A stretch of DNA of 64,000 nucleotides from Reichenbachiella agariperforans (GTDB taxonomy: Bacteria; Bacteroidota; Bacteroidia; Cytophagales; Cyclobacteriaceae): contig NZ_FRAA01000007.1 of the NCBI RefSeq assembly GCF_900142205.1, positions 247,194-311,193 on the forward strand, given 5' to 3'. Below the pieces are notes generated by a model. That model was not told where the DNA came from and made no database searches. It was given only the letters and a program-made list of their open reading frames with translations. Both the position numbers and the translations under genes were made by a program. This document shows, one piece after another, positions 56,756 to 64,000 of this stretch. Position 1 is the first letter of the stretch, and each line of letters opens with the position of its first letter.

Positions 56756-57250
56756 CTAAAGACTCATTCTTTCAAATGCAAAGGATATACTGAGATCCCC
56801 TCCCGAAACAAGAGCCGATAGTTTGTCTTCATCCTTCCAGTACTTGATCGTGTTGGGGAAGTCGTTTTCGGAGTTGGTACAGGTGAATTCAGTAGCACTG
56901 TGAACCGTACCTTTGAATACTGTAGGTTCGGATTCTCCCGGGGATTGTACCATCAGATCCCAATTCTTGTCAACTTTGACGAGGCGCATATTTTCTTGCC
57001 AGATGGTGTCAGCCCCCTGCATCGTGAAGCCTAGGCCTGCATACTCCGTATCGCTGACTTTGTCCCAGTGCTCGTAGGTTTCTTTGCCTTCCTCTTCGTT
57101 TAGCCGGCTCCACTGACCGAGTAGCCAGTCGAAGTGTTCGGTGCTTTCTGCCACTGCAGTTGAGTCTGCTGTTGTGTTTTGAACTTCTTTTTTGTTAGGA
57201 CTACAGGATACGACGAAGATCCCTAGGAGGAGTATGGCTATTTGTTTCAT
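56756..57250 (-). CDS. DUF6265-like lipoprotein
   Basis: About 164 residues. Start at 57250 chosen because it opens with a lipoprotein signal (lipobox VVSC); an in-frame start further upstream would add 56 residues without signal character. The mature part has 'FDWLLGQWSRLNEEEGKETYEHW', read in shorter strings, then 'NSENDFPNTIKYWKDEDKL', a lipocalin-like pattern of DUF6265. Function unknown; envelope-located. Confidence 0.78.
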   Translation of the reverse strand: MKQIAILLLGIFVVSCSPNKKEVQNTTADSTAVAESTEHFDWLLGQWSRLNEEEGKETYEHWDKVSDTEYAGLGFTMQGADTIWQENMRLVKVDKNWDLMVQSPGESEPTVFKGTVHSATEFTCTNSENDFPNTIKYWKDEDKLSALVSGGDLSISFAFERMSL

Positions 57251-57486
57251 GTTTTGGCGATGTAAAAAGGAAGCGTTTATTTGCCTGAGGTATGGACTGT
57301 CTGGCTTGAAGACAAGGTACGATTGATGCATTTCAGACATGGTTTTAATGAAAGTTAAAATCGAACGCAGGTTATTGTATTGATGTCCCAAGTTTGTATT
57401 TTTTGCTGAGATTGTCAAGGGGAGGGGTACAGGAGTTAGTTTGCTGATGTATCCAACCCTTTTTGCCCCAAAGGGGTCATAGAGGT

Positions 57487-57708
57487 ATGAAAAACTGGAT
57501 GATACTTATATTTTTGTCATTTTCCCTGATCGCTTGTCGGGAGGATGATAGTAGCGAATGCAACGAGACGGATGATATAGATATATCATGTGTCTGCCCA
57601 TACGTGTACAGCCCTGTATGTGGCTGCAATGACAAAACCTATAGCAATGCTTGTGTGGCTAGTTGTATGGGGATTACGGATTATACAGTCGGTGCCTGTG
57701 GGGAGTAA
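57487..57708 (+). CDS. Kazal-type protease-inhibitor lipoprotein
   Basis: About 73 residues from 57487; lipobox LIAC near residue 15. The C-terminal 45 form a Kazal domain with six cysteines ('CVCPYVYSPVCGCNDKTY', 'NACVASCMG', final 'GACGE'). Such proteins may inhibit serine proteases at the cell surface, from predators or from the cell itself. Short for a separate gene, but both signal and domain are intact. Confidence 0.85.
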   Translation: MKNWMILIFLSFSLIACREDDSSECNETDDIDISCVCPYVYSPVCGCNDKTYSNACVASCMGITDYTVGACGE

Positions 57709-57789
57709 TTTTTTATCGCAGATTTATTTTATTAAAATCACGCACCTACCTTTTGTTTTTGAATGAATAATTTGGAATGTCTACAAATT

Positions 57790-57824
57790 AAAAACGCTCC
57801 TTATAGTGCATAAGGAGCGTTTTT
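57790..57824. terminator. Bidirectional terminator between the Kazal gene and tmRNA
   Basis: AAAAACGCTCCTTAT, AGTGC loop, ATAAGGAGCGTTTTT: 15-bp stem, usable on both strands. It is 22 nt past the tmRNA 3' end. Confidence 0.9.
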
Positions 57825-57845
57825 AATTCTTTGATGGTATTGAAG

Positions 57846-58238
57846 TGGAGCCGGAGGGAATCGAACCCTCGTCCAGATAAGGTCATATTGGACCCTCTAC
57901 ATGCTTAGTTGTCACTTAGGATCTCGTAGGAAGGCTGGCGGACAACAACCCACTTTTCCTACCAGTTACTTTAGCTTCGCTATCGGTTAGCAACTTCGCC
58001 TCAAGCTAGTCTTACGAGATGACACCCCTGAGTCCGGCTTGTAAGACAAAAGCCTGGAGGGATGTGTCTGCCTCGAATCTTATCCGAGGTTAATAATTCT
58101 AGCTATCAGCTAAAATTAAGCAGCCATGGCGTAATTAGATTCGCCAAATATGATTTGAGTAAAGTGATTACGTGTGCTTACTCACCACCCGACATGCAAG
58201 TACAATATTCACACTTACTGTCAATACCGGTCGGCCCC
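57846..58238 (-). ncRNA. ssrA: Transfer-messenger RNA (tmRNA)
   Basis: 393 nt read on the minus strand. The 5' end GGGGCCGACCGGTATTGACA and the 3' end with T-arm GGTTCGATTCCC and CCA at 57846-57848 form the tRNA-like part. The tag frame (58116-58145) reads G-E-S-N-Y-A-M-A-A-stop after the tRNA-borne alanine, a Bacteroidota-type tag ending AMAA. It rescues stalled ribosomes with SmpB and marks the products for proteolysis. A CAAAGATC/CAAA pair at 58245-58279 may be its -7/-33 promoter, though the 23-nt spacing is long. Confidence 0.96.
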
Positions 58239-58428
58239 ATTTTTCAAAGATCTTCTTTCCCTCCGAAGAGGGCTGCAAAACTAGTCATTCTCATACTAGT
58301 ATTCCGACTATATACGCAATTGATTTCTCTAGGTTAGAAGAGCTGTCGTGAGATACACATATTTAACCCAAAAGCACTACACATCTAGTGGTATAGATTC
58401 TTGGCTCTTGATTCTTAAAATCTTGACG

Positions 58429-59352
58429 CTAAAAATAGACAGGACATAAGCCATCTTTCCTGCTTGTCTTGAGTTTGATTCTATAGTTGAGGAATATCTC
58501 ATGTGACCCTGCCGTGTAACCATTCAGATCACTGGTGGGGATGTCATAGGCATAACCGATGCGAAAGTTTTCGTTGAGAACCAACTGGGTCATGATAGAA
58601 AATGAATCTTGATAGCGGTAGGATAGACCTGCATATACAATCTCATTGATGATGAGGTTTACATTCGCATCAAAAGAAAAAGGGACATCATCTTGCAACC
58701 TGAACAACACTGAAGGATTGATTTTAAGTGATCGGTTCAAATCCTTGACGAATCCCGCATTGATGTAGTAGTATCTAGAAGAAACGCCTGTGGTAGGGAT
58801 GTCATTTTGTTCATACTTAATCTTAGGGGTCAAAATGTAAGGAATAGATGCGCCGATGAAATAATCACGGTTGGCGAAGTAAAGCCCCACACCAAAGTTA
58901 GGATTGAAGTCATTCGCATAGACTGCCAATGGATCTTCTTGGCTGAACCAATCCAGCTCGTTGAAGTTAGAAGCGCGCTGATCGAAACCTCCTTGGAGTC
59001 CCATGGACAAGATCCCTTTTTGCATCCTGATTTTGTAAGCGAAACTCCCATACACACTGTATTGTTCATGGACACCTACTTGATCGCGAACGACATTGAG
59101 TCCTGTACCGATCTGGTTGTCTTTGAAAGTGGTATGTGCTGTCAAGGACTGATATACAGGAGCCCCATCAATATTGACCCACTGGTTTCTATTGGTGAAG
59201 ATCGCTGAAAATAGATTTAAACTCCCTGCATAGGCAGGATTCAACGCTAGCCCATTGTAGGGGTAAGTCGAAAAGACAGGCCGCTGCTGTGCAGCGGCTG
59301 TCAAGCTTATCATCGTAATTAGTATTACTAAAAGTCCTTTATAGCTTTTCAT
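58429..59352 (-). CDS. PorP/SprF-family T9SS outer-membrane protein
   Basis: 307 residues with a signal peptide ending near AAAQQ. Family signature 'FSTYPYNGLALNPAYAGS' follows cleavage, then barrel-like strands ('GIGLNVVRDQVGVHEQYSV' type segments) and a late 'YAGLSYRYQDSFSIM'. SprF-like proteins are needed for export or anchoring of the large adhesin encoded just upstream; here the start lies 7 nt after the adhesin stop. A co-transcribed adhesin and partner pair. Confidence 0.93.
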   Translation of the reverse strand: MKSYKGLLVILITMISLTAAAQQRPVFSTYPYNGLALNPAYAGSLNLFSAIFTNRNQWVNIDGAPVYQSLTAHTTFKDNQIGTGLNVVRDQVGVHEQYSVYGSFAYKIRMQKGILSMGLQGGFDQRASNFNELDWFSQEDPLAVYANDFNPNFGVGLYFANRDYFIGASIPYILTPKIKYEQNDIPTTGVSSRYYYINAGFVKDLNRSLKINPSVLFRLQDDVPFSFDANVNLIINEIVYAGLSYRYQDSFSIMTQLVLNENFRIGYAYDIPTSDLNGYTAGSHEIFLNYRIKLKTSRKDGLCPVYF

Positions 59353-59359
59353 CTAAATC

Positions 59360-62300
59360 TTATCTTAACAATTCGAGATACCCTTGTTGAACATCACCTT
59401 CAGCACCTGTTCCTTTATCAAAAATATAGAAATAAGTACCAGCTGGCAAACCTTGACCTCCACCGCCAAGTCCGACGTTGCTCTTTCCTTTGAATACACG
59501 TCCGTTGATGTTGTCTTCATAACTATCCGCTTTGTAGACCAATGTACCTGATCTATTGAAGATTTTTACATTGTTGTCAGGGAATTTGTCTGCACATGAT
59601 ATTCTGAAGTAGTCATTCAGATCGTCATTGTTGTCTGTGACCGCATTAAAGATCTGGATTTCAGTATCTATGGTGAAGACTTCTTCGTGTGTACATTGAT
59701 CTTCATCAACTACCATGACTCTATAGTTGTCTGGTGAGATACCACTCAACCTTTCGTCTCGGCTCAATATACTTGATACATCAGTTGTGTCTATTGGAGA
59801 ACCATTGTCCTTAGTCCAGTAGATCTCTTCTGTGATCGTTGATTGGTTGAATACCAAATCTGCCGTACCATTTCCAACATATTCGTTGGTGCCGAAGACT
59901 ACTTCATTACACTGAGAGTCGGTTCCTTCTACTACGAAGTATGGTGCTTCTCTTTCATCCAAAATCTCTGTAGAACTGGCCTCAGAGACGCAACCTGTAT
60001 TGTTGTCAGTTGCTTTGACTGAGTAGCTACCGAGATCCAACCCGCCTGCGACACTAGATTCGCTGATCGTGTTCGCGCTGTTGTCTGTCCATACGAAGCT
60101 GTAGCCATCGATTTCATTGTTGATCGACGCACTTACTGCACCGTTTGGCACTACACAGTTTGTTCTATTGTTGACGAGCGCGATAGATGGGAGAGGTACT
60201 TGTTCAGCCTCATTGTCTATCGTGATTTGATCTTCAATTTTACATCCTGTATAGCGATCTACCATCTGTACGGTGTAGGTCTCTGCTTCCATGCGGTAGA
60301 GCGTAAAGGCTGAGTCCAACAATGGATCAGAAACGCTCGGTCCATCGTGCCAGTAGAACTGGTATCTAGATGGTTCGTCTGGTATAGATGTAACAGTCGC
60401 TTGTCCATCTGCTCTGGTCAAGTCACACTTGGTCAAAGCCTGGTCTTGAATGATCATCATCTCCATGTTCATGGTATTGGTAGCATCCTCTATCGTGATC
60501 ATGTTAGGATCAGAAGAACACCCACCATCTATATCCAATACCATGATGGTATAATCACCATGCTCAAGGTTTCCGACAGTATTGCTATTCAAGTTGTTTG
60601 CTGCATCGGTGATGATGGTCTCATCACTAACTGTTCCTGCTACTAGGTAGTATTCGAATACTGCCGTAGCGTTGGTTGAGTTGAGTATTGAGATTACCAT
60701 TTCTCCATTTGGATCGATACAGTTTTCATTGCTTTCCATCGTGATATCTAGTAGGAGAGGATCAGCAGCTTCTGAAGCCATACCATAGGTTTCTGTAGTG
60801 ATACATCCTGTACTAAGGTTTTCTACTTCTACAGTGTACTGACCTACACCAAGTCCTGCATACGTAGGATCATTGGCTGGACCACCCGTCCAAGTGAAGC
60901 GATAGTCCGTGACACTACTAGACCCATCTGCTGTGACTGTCAAGTAACCATTCGGGTTGGTTGCATCACAATTCGTTTGCAACTGGAAGTCAGCGAGTGC
61001 AACTACTGGCGGTACACTAGCATCTTCTACTTCGATTTCAAATACATCCGAAGTACATCCTGAGATGGTACTGGTGGCTTCCACAAAGTAAGTTCCTGCC
61101 ATCAAGTCTTCGAACAGCGGGCTGTTGCCCATGTTGGTTCCACCACCTGCTGTATAGGTACCTGTGTGTAGCGTATAAGTATAGTCAGCCAATGCATCTG
61201 GATTGATCGAAGTAAGTTCGATACTACCATTACCTGGCGCACATGTAGTCATAGGCGTCACGATTACATCAGCGAGTAAATCTAGCTGAATATCTATCGG
61301 TACGAATGGTACATTGTATGAATCGGTTACACTACATCCTGATACGCCATCTGTGATCGTGACACTGTACACTGCATCATCCAAATCAGTAATCGTAGCT
61401 GTCGTAGCACCTGTTGTCGTTGCTGCACCTGTAAAGGTCGCAGTACTACTCCACGTGATTGTTGGGTTGGCAGCTGTAGTCGTTACCGTCAAACTACCGT
61501 TTCCACCTGTACACCACTGATTGGCTTGATCCAAAGTGAAGGCTACCGTAGGTGCTACTTCATTGTTTTCAATCGTGACGTCCATTTCATTGCTCGTACA
61601 CTGTTCTGCATTAGTTACCGTGATCTGATAGACACCTGGGTCTAGATCAGAGACATGACCGTTGGCTACATCTGTACCACCATGAGCAGAGCCATTGGCT
61701 TTCAGGATAGTGATCGTGTATCCCGTTAACCCAACACTCACACTATTTTCTAAAATGCTAGTCACTTCGATCTCTCCGTTGTATGGGGATGAGCAATGTG
61801 TGTTTTCTGTAAGTGTGACATTCTCAACACTGAAATCGTTGATGATCTCAGTCAGTGTGACAGAAGCATCTACAAAACAGCTCGATCCTGGCGTAGATTC
61901 ATCCGTGATTCTGATCGTATAGTCTCCACTAGCCAGTCCTGAGATCGATCCGCTAGCCAAGGCTGCCGCAGTACCAGAAGTACCTGTGATCGTGCCATTG
62001 TCTACTAGGGCTGTACCTCCAGCAACAGAACCGCCAGCATATACTTGGTAGCTGTAGTTACCACCATCGTCATTGGTGATAGCCCAGTCTAGGATACCAT
62101 TTCCTTCGTTGGCATCAGGATCACAACTCGCGTCCCCAGCGTTAACAGTCAAGGTCGCCGTAGGGGCTGTAGAGTTATCTAAAATTTCCACTTCAACTTG
62201 GCCAGTATTACATCCTGTAGCAGTGTTGGTCGCACGTACATAGTATATACCAGCTGCTCGTCCTGAGAGTGTATTGCTGGTTTCGCCAGCAATGGCTGAT

Positions 62301-64000
62301 GTACGGTCTATAGTGAACCACTCAAAAGAGTAGTCTGCGACATTGCCTGGAGTCAAATCTGTATCATTGATCGTGATAGAGCCTGTCGTGCCACCACAGT
62401 CAGTTACATGTGTGATATTACCTGCTACTGCTGCACTATCTAGTGTGTTAGTGACTGGCGTATTCACGATAGTAAAGGACTTGGTCGAGCTACAACCGTC
62501 ATTGACTTCATCGTTGTTGCTGTCAGTGACTACTACAGTGTATTGACCTGGTGCCAAAGCTGTCAGGGAAGTACCATCGGCACTTACAATGGCTGATCCT
62601 TTGTTAGCGCCAGTTGCTAGATTGTTGTCTGCTAGAGCTACATCCGTACCTCTGTACCATTCGAAGCTGTAATCCGCTACTGCTGCTGTTCCTTGGAGCC
62701 CAATCGTGAGTGAACCATTGCCTTCATTGACAACTGAGGTACAGTTGGTGTCTGGTGTTTTGGCACTAAAGACTGCGATAGGAGCAACCGTGACATCTTC
62801 TACTTCGAAGTAGTAGGTAGCACTGGTACAGGTAGAAGAAGTATTGGTAATGACGACCTCATATTCACCTGCGGCTAGTCCTGTGAGTGTACCACCCGTT
62901 TGTGTCCCTCCATGATCACCTGCTGTTCCATCTTTGGTAGCGAATGCGAAGGTGTAACCTGTTGTTCCTCCGATAGATGTTCCATCCACAATGATATCAC
63001 TGATCGTGATACTACCATTGTTGTCGTCACAGTTGGTATCATTGGTCACTGTGTATTCAGACTCAGTAATCGTGATTGCTGCATTGTCTTCATCTATAGT
63101 ATAAGAGGTTTCAGATGTACAAGTATTACTTGGGTTAGTGTTATCTACAACCTTCACTGTATAAGTACCAGAAGCCAGTCCTGAAATCGTTTCATTGGCT
63201 GTACCTGAAATACCTTCAGTTCCGACAACTGTTGCAGACGTGATTTTGTTAGCTGCAATCGAAGTGTCAGTACCTCTGTACCATTCTATGGTAAAGCCAG
63301 CTACTGTTGTAGATGCAGCACCATTCTCAATTCCTACTGTCAATGAGCCAGTACCTGTATTGGACGTGTCATCACAGCTCGTATCTAAAGAGGAAGCGGT
63401 CAGTACAATGTTAGGCAGCTCGTAAGTGTCTTCAATAGAGAAGAAGAATACTGAGCTAGAACAGTCACTCGTCGTGTTGGTGATGGTGACTTGGTAGTCT
63501 CCTTCACTTAGTCCTTCTAATCTGTTGTCATCTGTACCCGCGATCGTACCGCCATGTGCTCCACCACCTCTTACTTCGAATAGGTAAGTGTAGTCAGCGG
63601 TAGTTCCTGTGGTTGCTCCATCTTCTAGTACACTGTTGATTTCAAATGATCCTGTACCATCACAGTTTTCATTGTCTACCAGCGTAAACTCAGAAGAAGT
63701 AATAGTGATCGTAGTAGGATCTTCAACGAGTGTGTATGAAGCTTCCGAGAAACATGTGTTGTTCGGGCTGCTGTTATCAATGACTTTAACTGTATATGTA
63801 CCGGCAGCTAGACCAGATATAGCGTTCTTCGTTGCATTAATGGCCTCAGAGCCTAGTAGGGAAGAAGCCGTGATTTCATTTGCAGCAATCGAAGTGTCAG
63901 TACCTCTGTACCACTCGAAAGTATATCCAGTGGTGGTGGTAGTTCCTATACCATTTTCTATAGCGACACGCAAAGCACCGTCACCAGTGTTAGCAGTCGC
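59360..64000 (-). CDS. Giant repeat adhesin with T9SS type B sorting domain (5' end missing)
   Basis: The frame is open to the right edge, so 1546 C-terminal residues are visible and the N-terminus lies outside. It is built of SprB-like beta-sandwich repeats, each ending in 'GLAAGTYTVKVIDN'-type strings and containing conserved Cys. A unit of about 215 residues ('FEWYRGTDTSIAAN' ... 'TITSSEFTLVDNENC') is present twice in close succession at the visible start, near-identical in DNA around 63248 and 63882. The last 95 residues are the gliding-motility-associated type B domain ('DNNDDLNDYFRISC' ... 'LPAGTYFYIFDKG'). Such proteins are moved along the surface in gliding or act in attachment. A partner PorP/SprF gene follows. 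Confidence 0.93.
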   Translation of the reverse strand, partial: ATANTGDGALRVAIENGIGTTTTTGYTFEWYRGTDTSIAANEITASSLLGSEAINATKNAISGLAAGTYTVKVIDNSSPNNTCFSEASYTLVEDPTTITITSSEFTLVDNENCDGTGSFEINSVLEDGATTGTTADYTYLFEVRGGGAHGGTIAGTDDNRLEGLSEGDYQVTITNTTSDCSSSVFFFSIEDTYELPNIVLTASSLDTSCDDTSNTGTGSLTVGIENGAASTTVAGFTIEWYRGTDTSIAANKITSATVVGTEGISGTANETISGLASGTYTVKVVDNTNPSNTCTSETSYTIDEDNAAITITESEYTVTNDTNCDDNNGSITISDIIVDGTSIGGTTGYTFAFATKDGTAGDHGGTQTGGTLTGLAAGEYEVVITNTSSTCTSATYYFEVEDVTVAPIAVFSAKTPDTNCTSVVNEGNGSLTIGLQGTAAVADYSFEWYRGTDVALADNNLATGANKGSAIVSADGTSLTALAPGQYTVVVTDSNNDEVNDGCSSTKSFTIVNTPVTNTLDSAAVAGNITHVTDCGGTTGSITINDTDLTPGNVADYSFEWFTIDRTSAIAGETSNTLSGRAAGIYYVRATNTATGCNTGQVEVEILDNSTAPTATLTVNAGDASCDPDANEGNGILDWAITNDDGGNYSYQVYAGGSVAGGTALVDNGTITGTSGTAAALASGSISGLASGDYTIRITDESTPGSSCFVDASVTLTEIINDFSVENVTLTENTHCSSPYNGEIEVTSILENSVSVGLTGYTITILKANGSAHGGTDVANGHVSDLDPGVYQITVTNAEQCTSNEMDVTIENNEVAPTVAFTLDQANQWCTGGNGSLTVTTTAANPTITWSSTATFTGAATTTGATTATITDLDDAVYSVTITDGVSGCSVTDSYNVPFVPIDIQLDLLADVIVTPMTTCAPGNGSIELTSINPDALADYTYTLHTGTYTAGGGTNMGNSPLFEDLMAGTYFVEATSTISGCTSDVFEIEVEDASVPPVVALADFQLQTNCDATNPNGYLTVTADGSSSVTDYRFTWTGGPANDPTYAGLGVGQYTVEVENLSTGCITTETYGMASEAADPLLLDITMESNENCIDPNGEMVISILNSTNATAVFEYYLVAGTVSDETIITDAANNLNSNTVGNLEHGDYTIMVLDIDGGCSSDPNMITIEDATNTMNMEMMIIQDQALTKCDLTRADGQATVTSIPDEPSRYQFYWHDGPSVSDPLLDSAFTLYRMEAETYTVQMVDRYTGCKIEDQITIDNEAEQVPLPSIALVNNRTNCVVPNGAVSASINNEIDGYSFVWTDNSANTISESSVAGGLDLGSYSVKATDNNTGCVSEASSTEILDEREAPYFVVEGTDSQCNEVVFGTNEYVGNGTADLVFNQSTITEEIYWTKDNGSPIDTTDVSSILSRDERLSGISPDNYRVMVVDEDQCTHEEVFTIDTEIQIFNAVTDNNDDLNDYFRISCADKFPDNNVKIFNRSGTLVYKADSYEDNINGRVFKGKSNVGLGGGGQGLPAGTYFYIFDKGTGAEGDVQQGYLELLR

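Noticed and set aside
58062..58337. 91-codon plus-strand open frame
   Set aside because: It lies across the tmRNA gene in antisense and has no gene-like features.

Overview
The window comes from a marine, agar-degrading member of the Bacteroidota, most likely the Cytophagales (a Reichenbachiella-like organism is my best guess, not proven). The evidence is type IX secretion (T9SS) sorting domains on secreted enzymes, a PorP/SprF-type protein beside a giant repeat adhesin, a TonB-dependent receptor with a carboxypeptidase-like N-terminal domain, a DUF4374 lipoprotein, a Bacteroidota-type tmRNA, and start sites with little Shine-Dalgarno signal.

Layout. 0.35-7.7 kb: a plus-strand operon of four exported or membrane proteins (DUF1549/DUF1553 lipoprotein with a haem-binding motif, DUF1501 protein, NHL beta-propeller, DUF2231-cytochrome membrane protein), a gene set best known from Planctomycetes. 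8.5-13.9 kb: two secreted agar-active glycoside hydrolases (GH86 and GH16) with CBM6 and T9SS domains. 14.1-22.8 kb: a ferredoxin reductase, 2Fe-2S ferredoxin and cytochrome P450 on the minus strand, with an AraC regulator, a zinc alcohol dehydrogenase, an S-formylglutathione-hydrolase-like esterase and an FdhF/YdeP molybdopterin oxidoreductase. Together these can be read as oxidative demethylation of 6-O-methyl-galactose from porphyran/agar, followed by oxidation of the released formaldehyde to formate and CO2.

23.3-39.4 kb is mostly housekeeping: tRNA-Ser, a YihY protein and thioesterase, a carboxyltransferase, a pdxA/PPTase/redoxin operon, rsmA-mgtE-2-hydroxyacid dehydrogenase, recQ, a polyprenyl synthase, a DUF952 fusion, a cold-shock-domain protein, DoxX and a GDSL lipoprotein.

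39.8-47.5 kb is accessory. It starts with four genes overlapping end to start: an AmpD-like amidase with an SH3 domain, a three-helix membrane protein, an SH3 plus trypsin-like protease, and a secreted barrel-like protein. Small secreted or helical proteins follow, along with a striking 20-21-nt phased repeat. I find no described system that matches this set. 47.6-51.8 kb is a type VI-B CRISPR locus: 11 repeats and 10 spacers of exactly 30 nt downstream of a 1133-aa Cas13b with both HEPN motifs. No csx27, csx28, cas1 or cas2 lies beside it.

52.3-56.6 kb looks like an iron-starvation set (flavodoxin, TonB receptor, DUF4374 lipoprotein). 56.7-58.2 kb holds two small lipoproteins and tmRNA. 58.4-64 kb holds a PorP/SprF protein and the C-terminal 1547 residues of a giant adhesin that continues past the right edge.

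All function calls come from reading motifs by eye. No database search or structure prediction was run.
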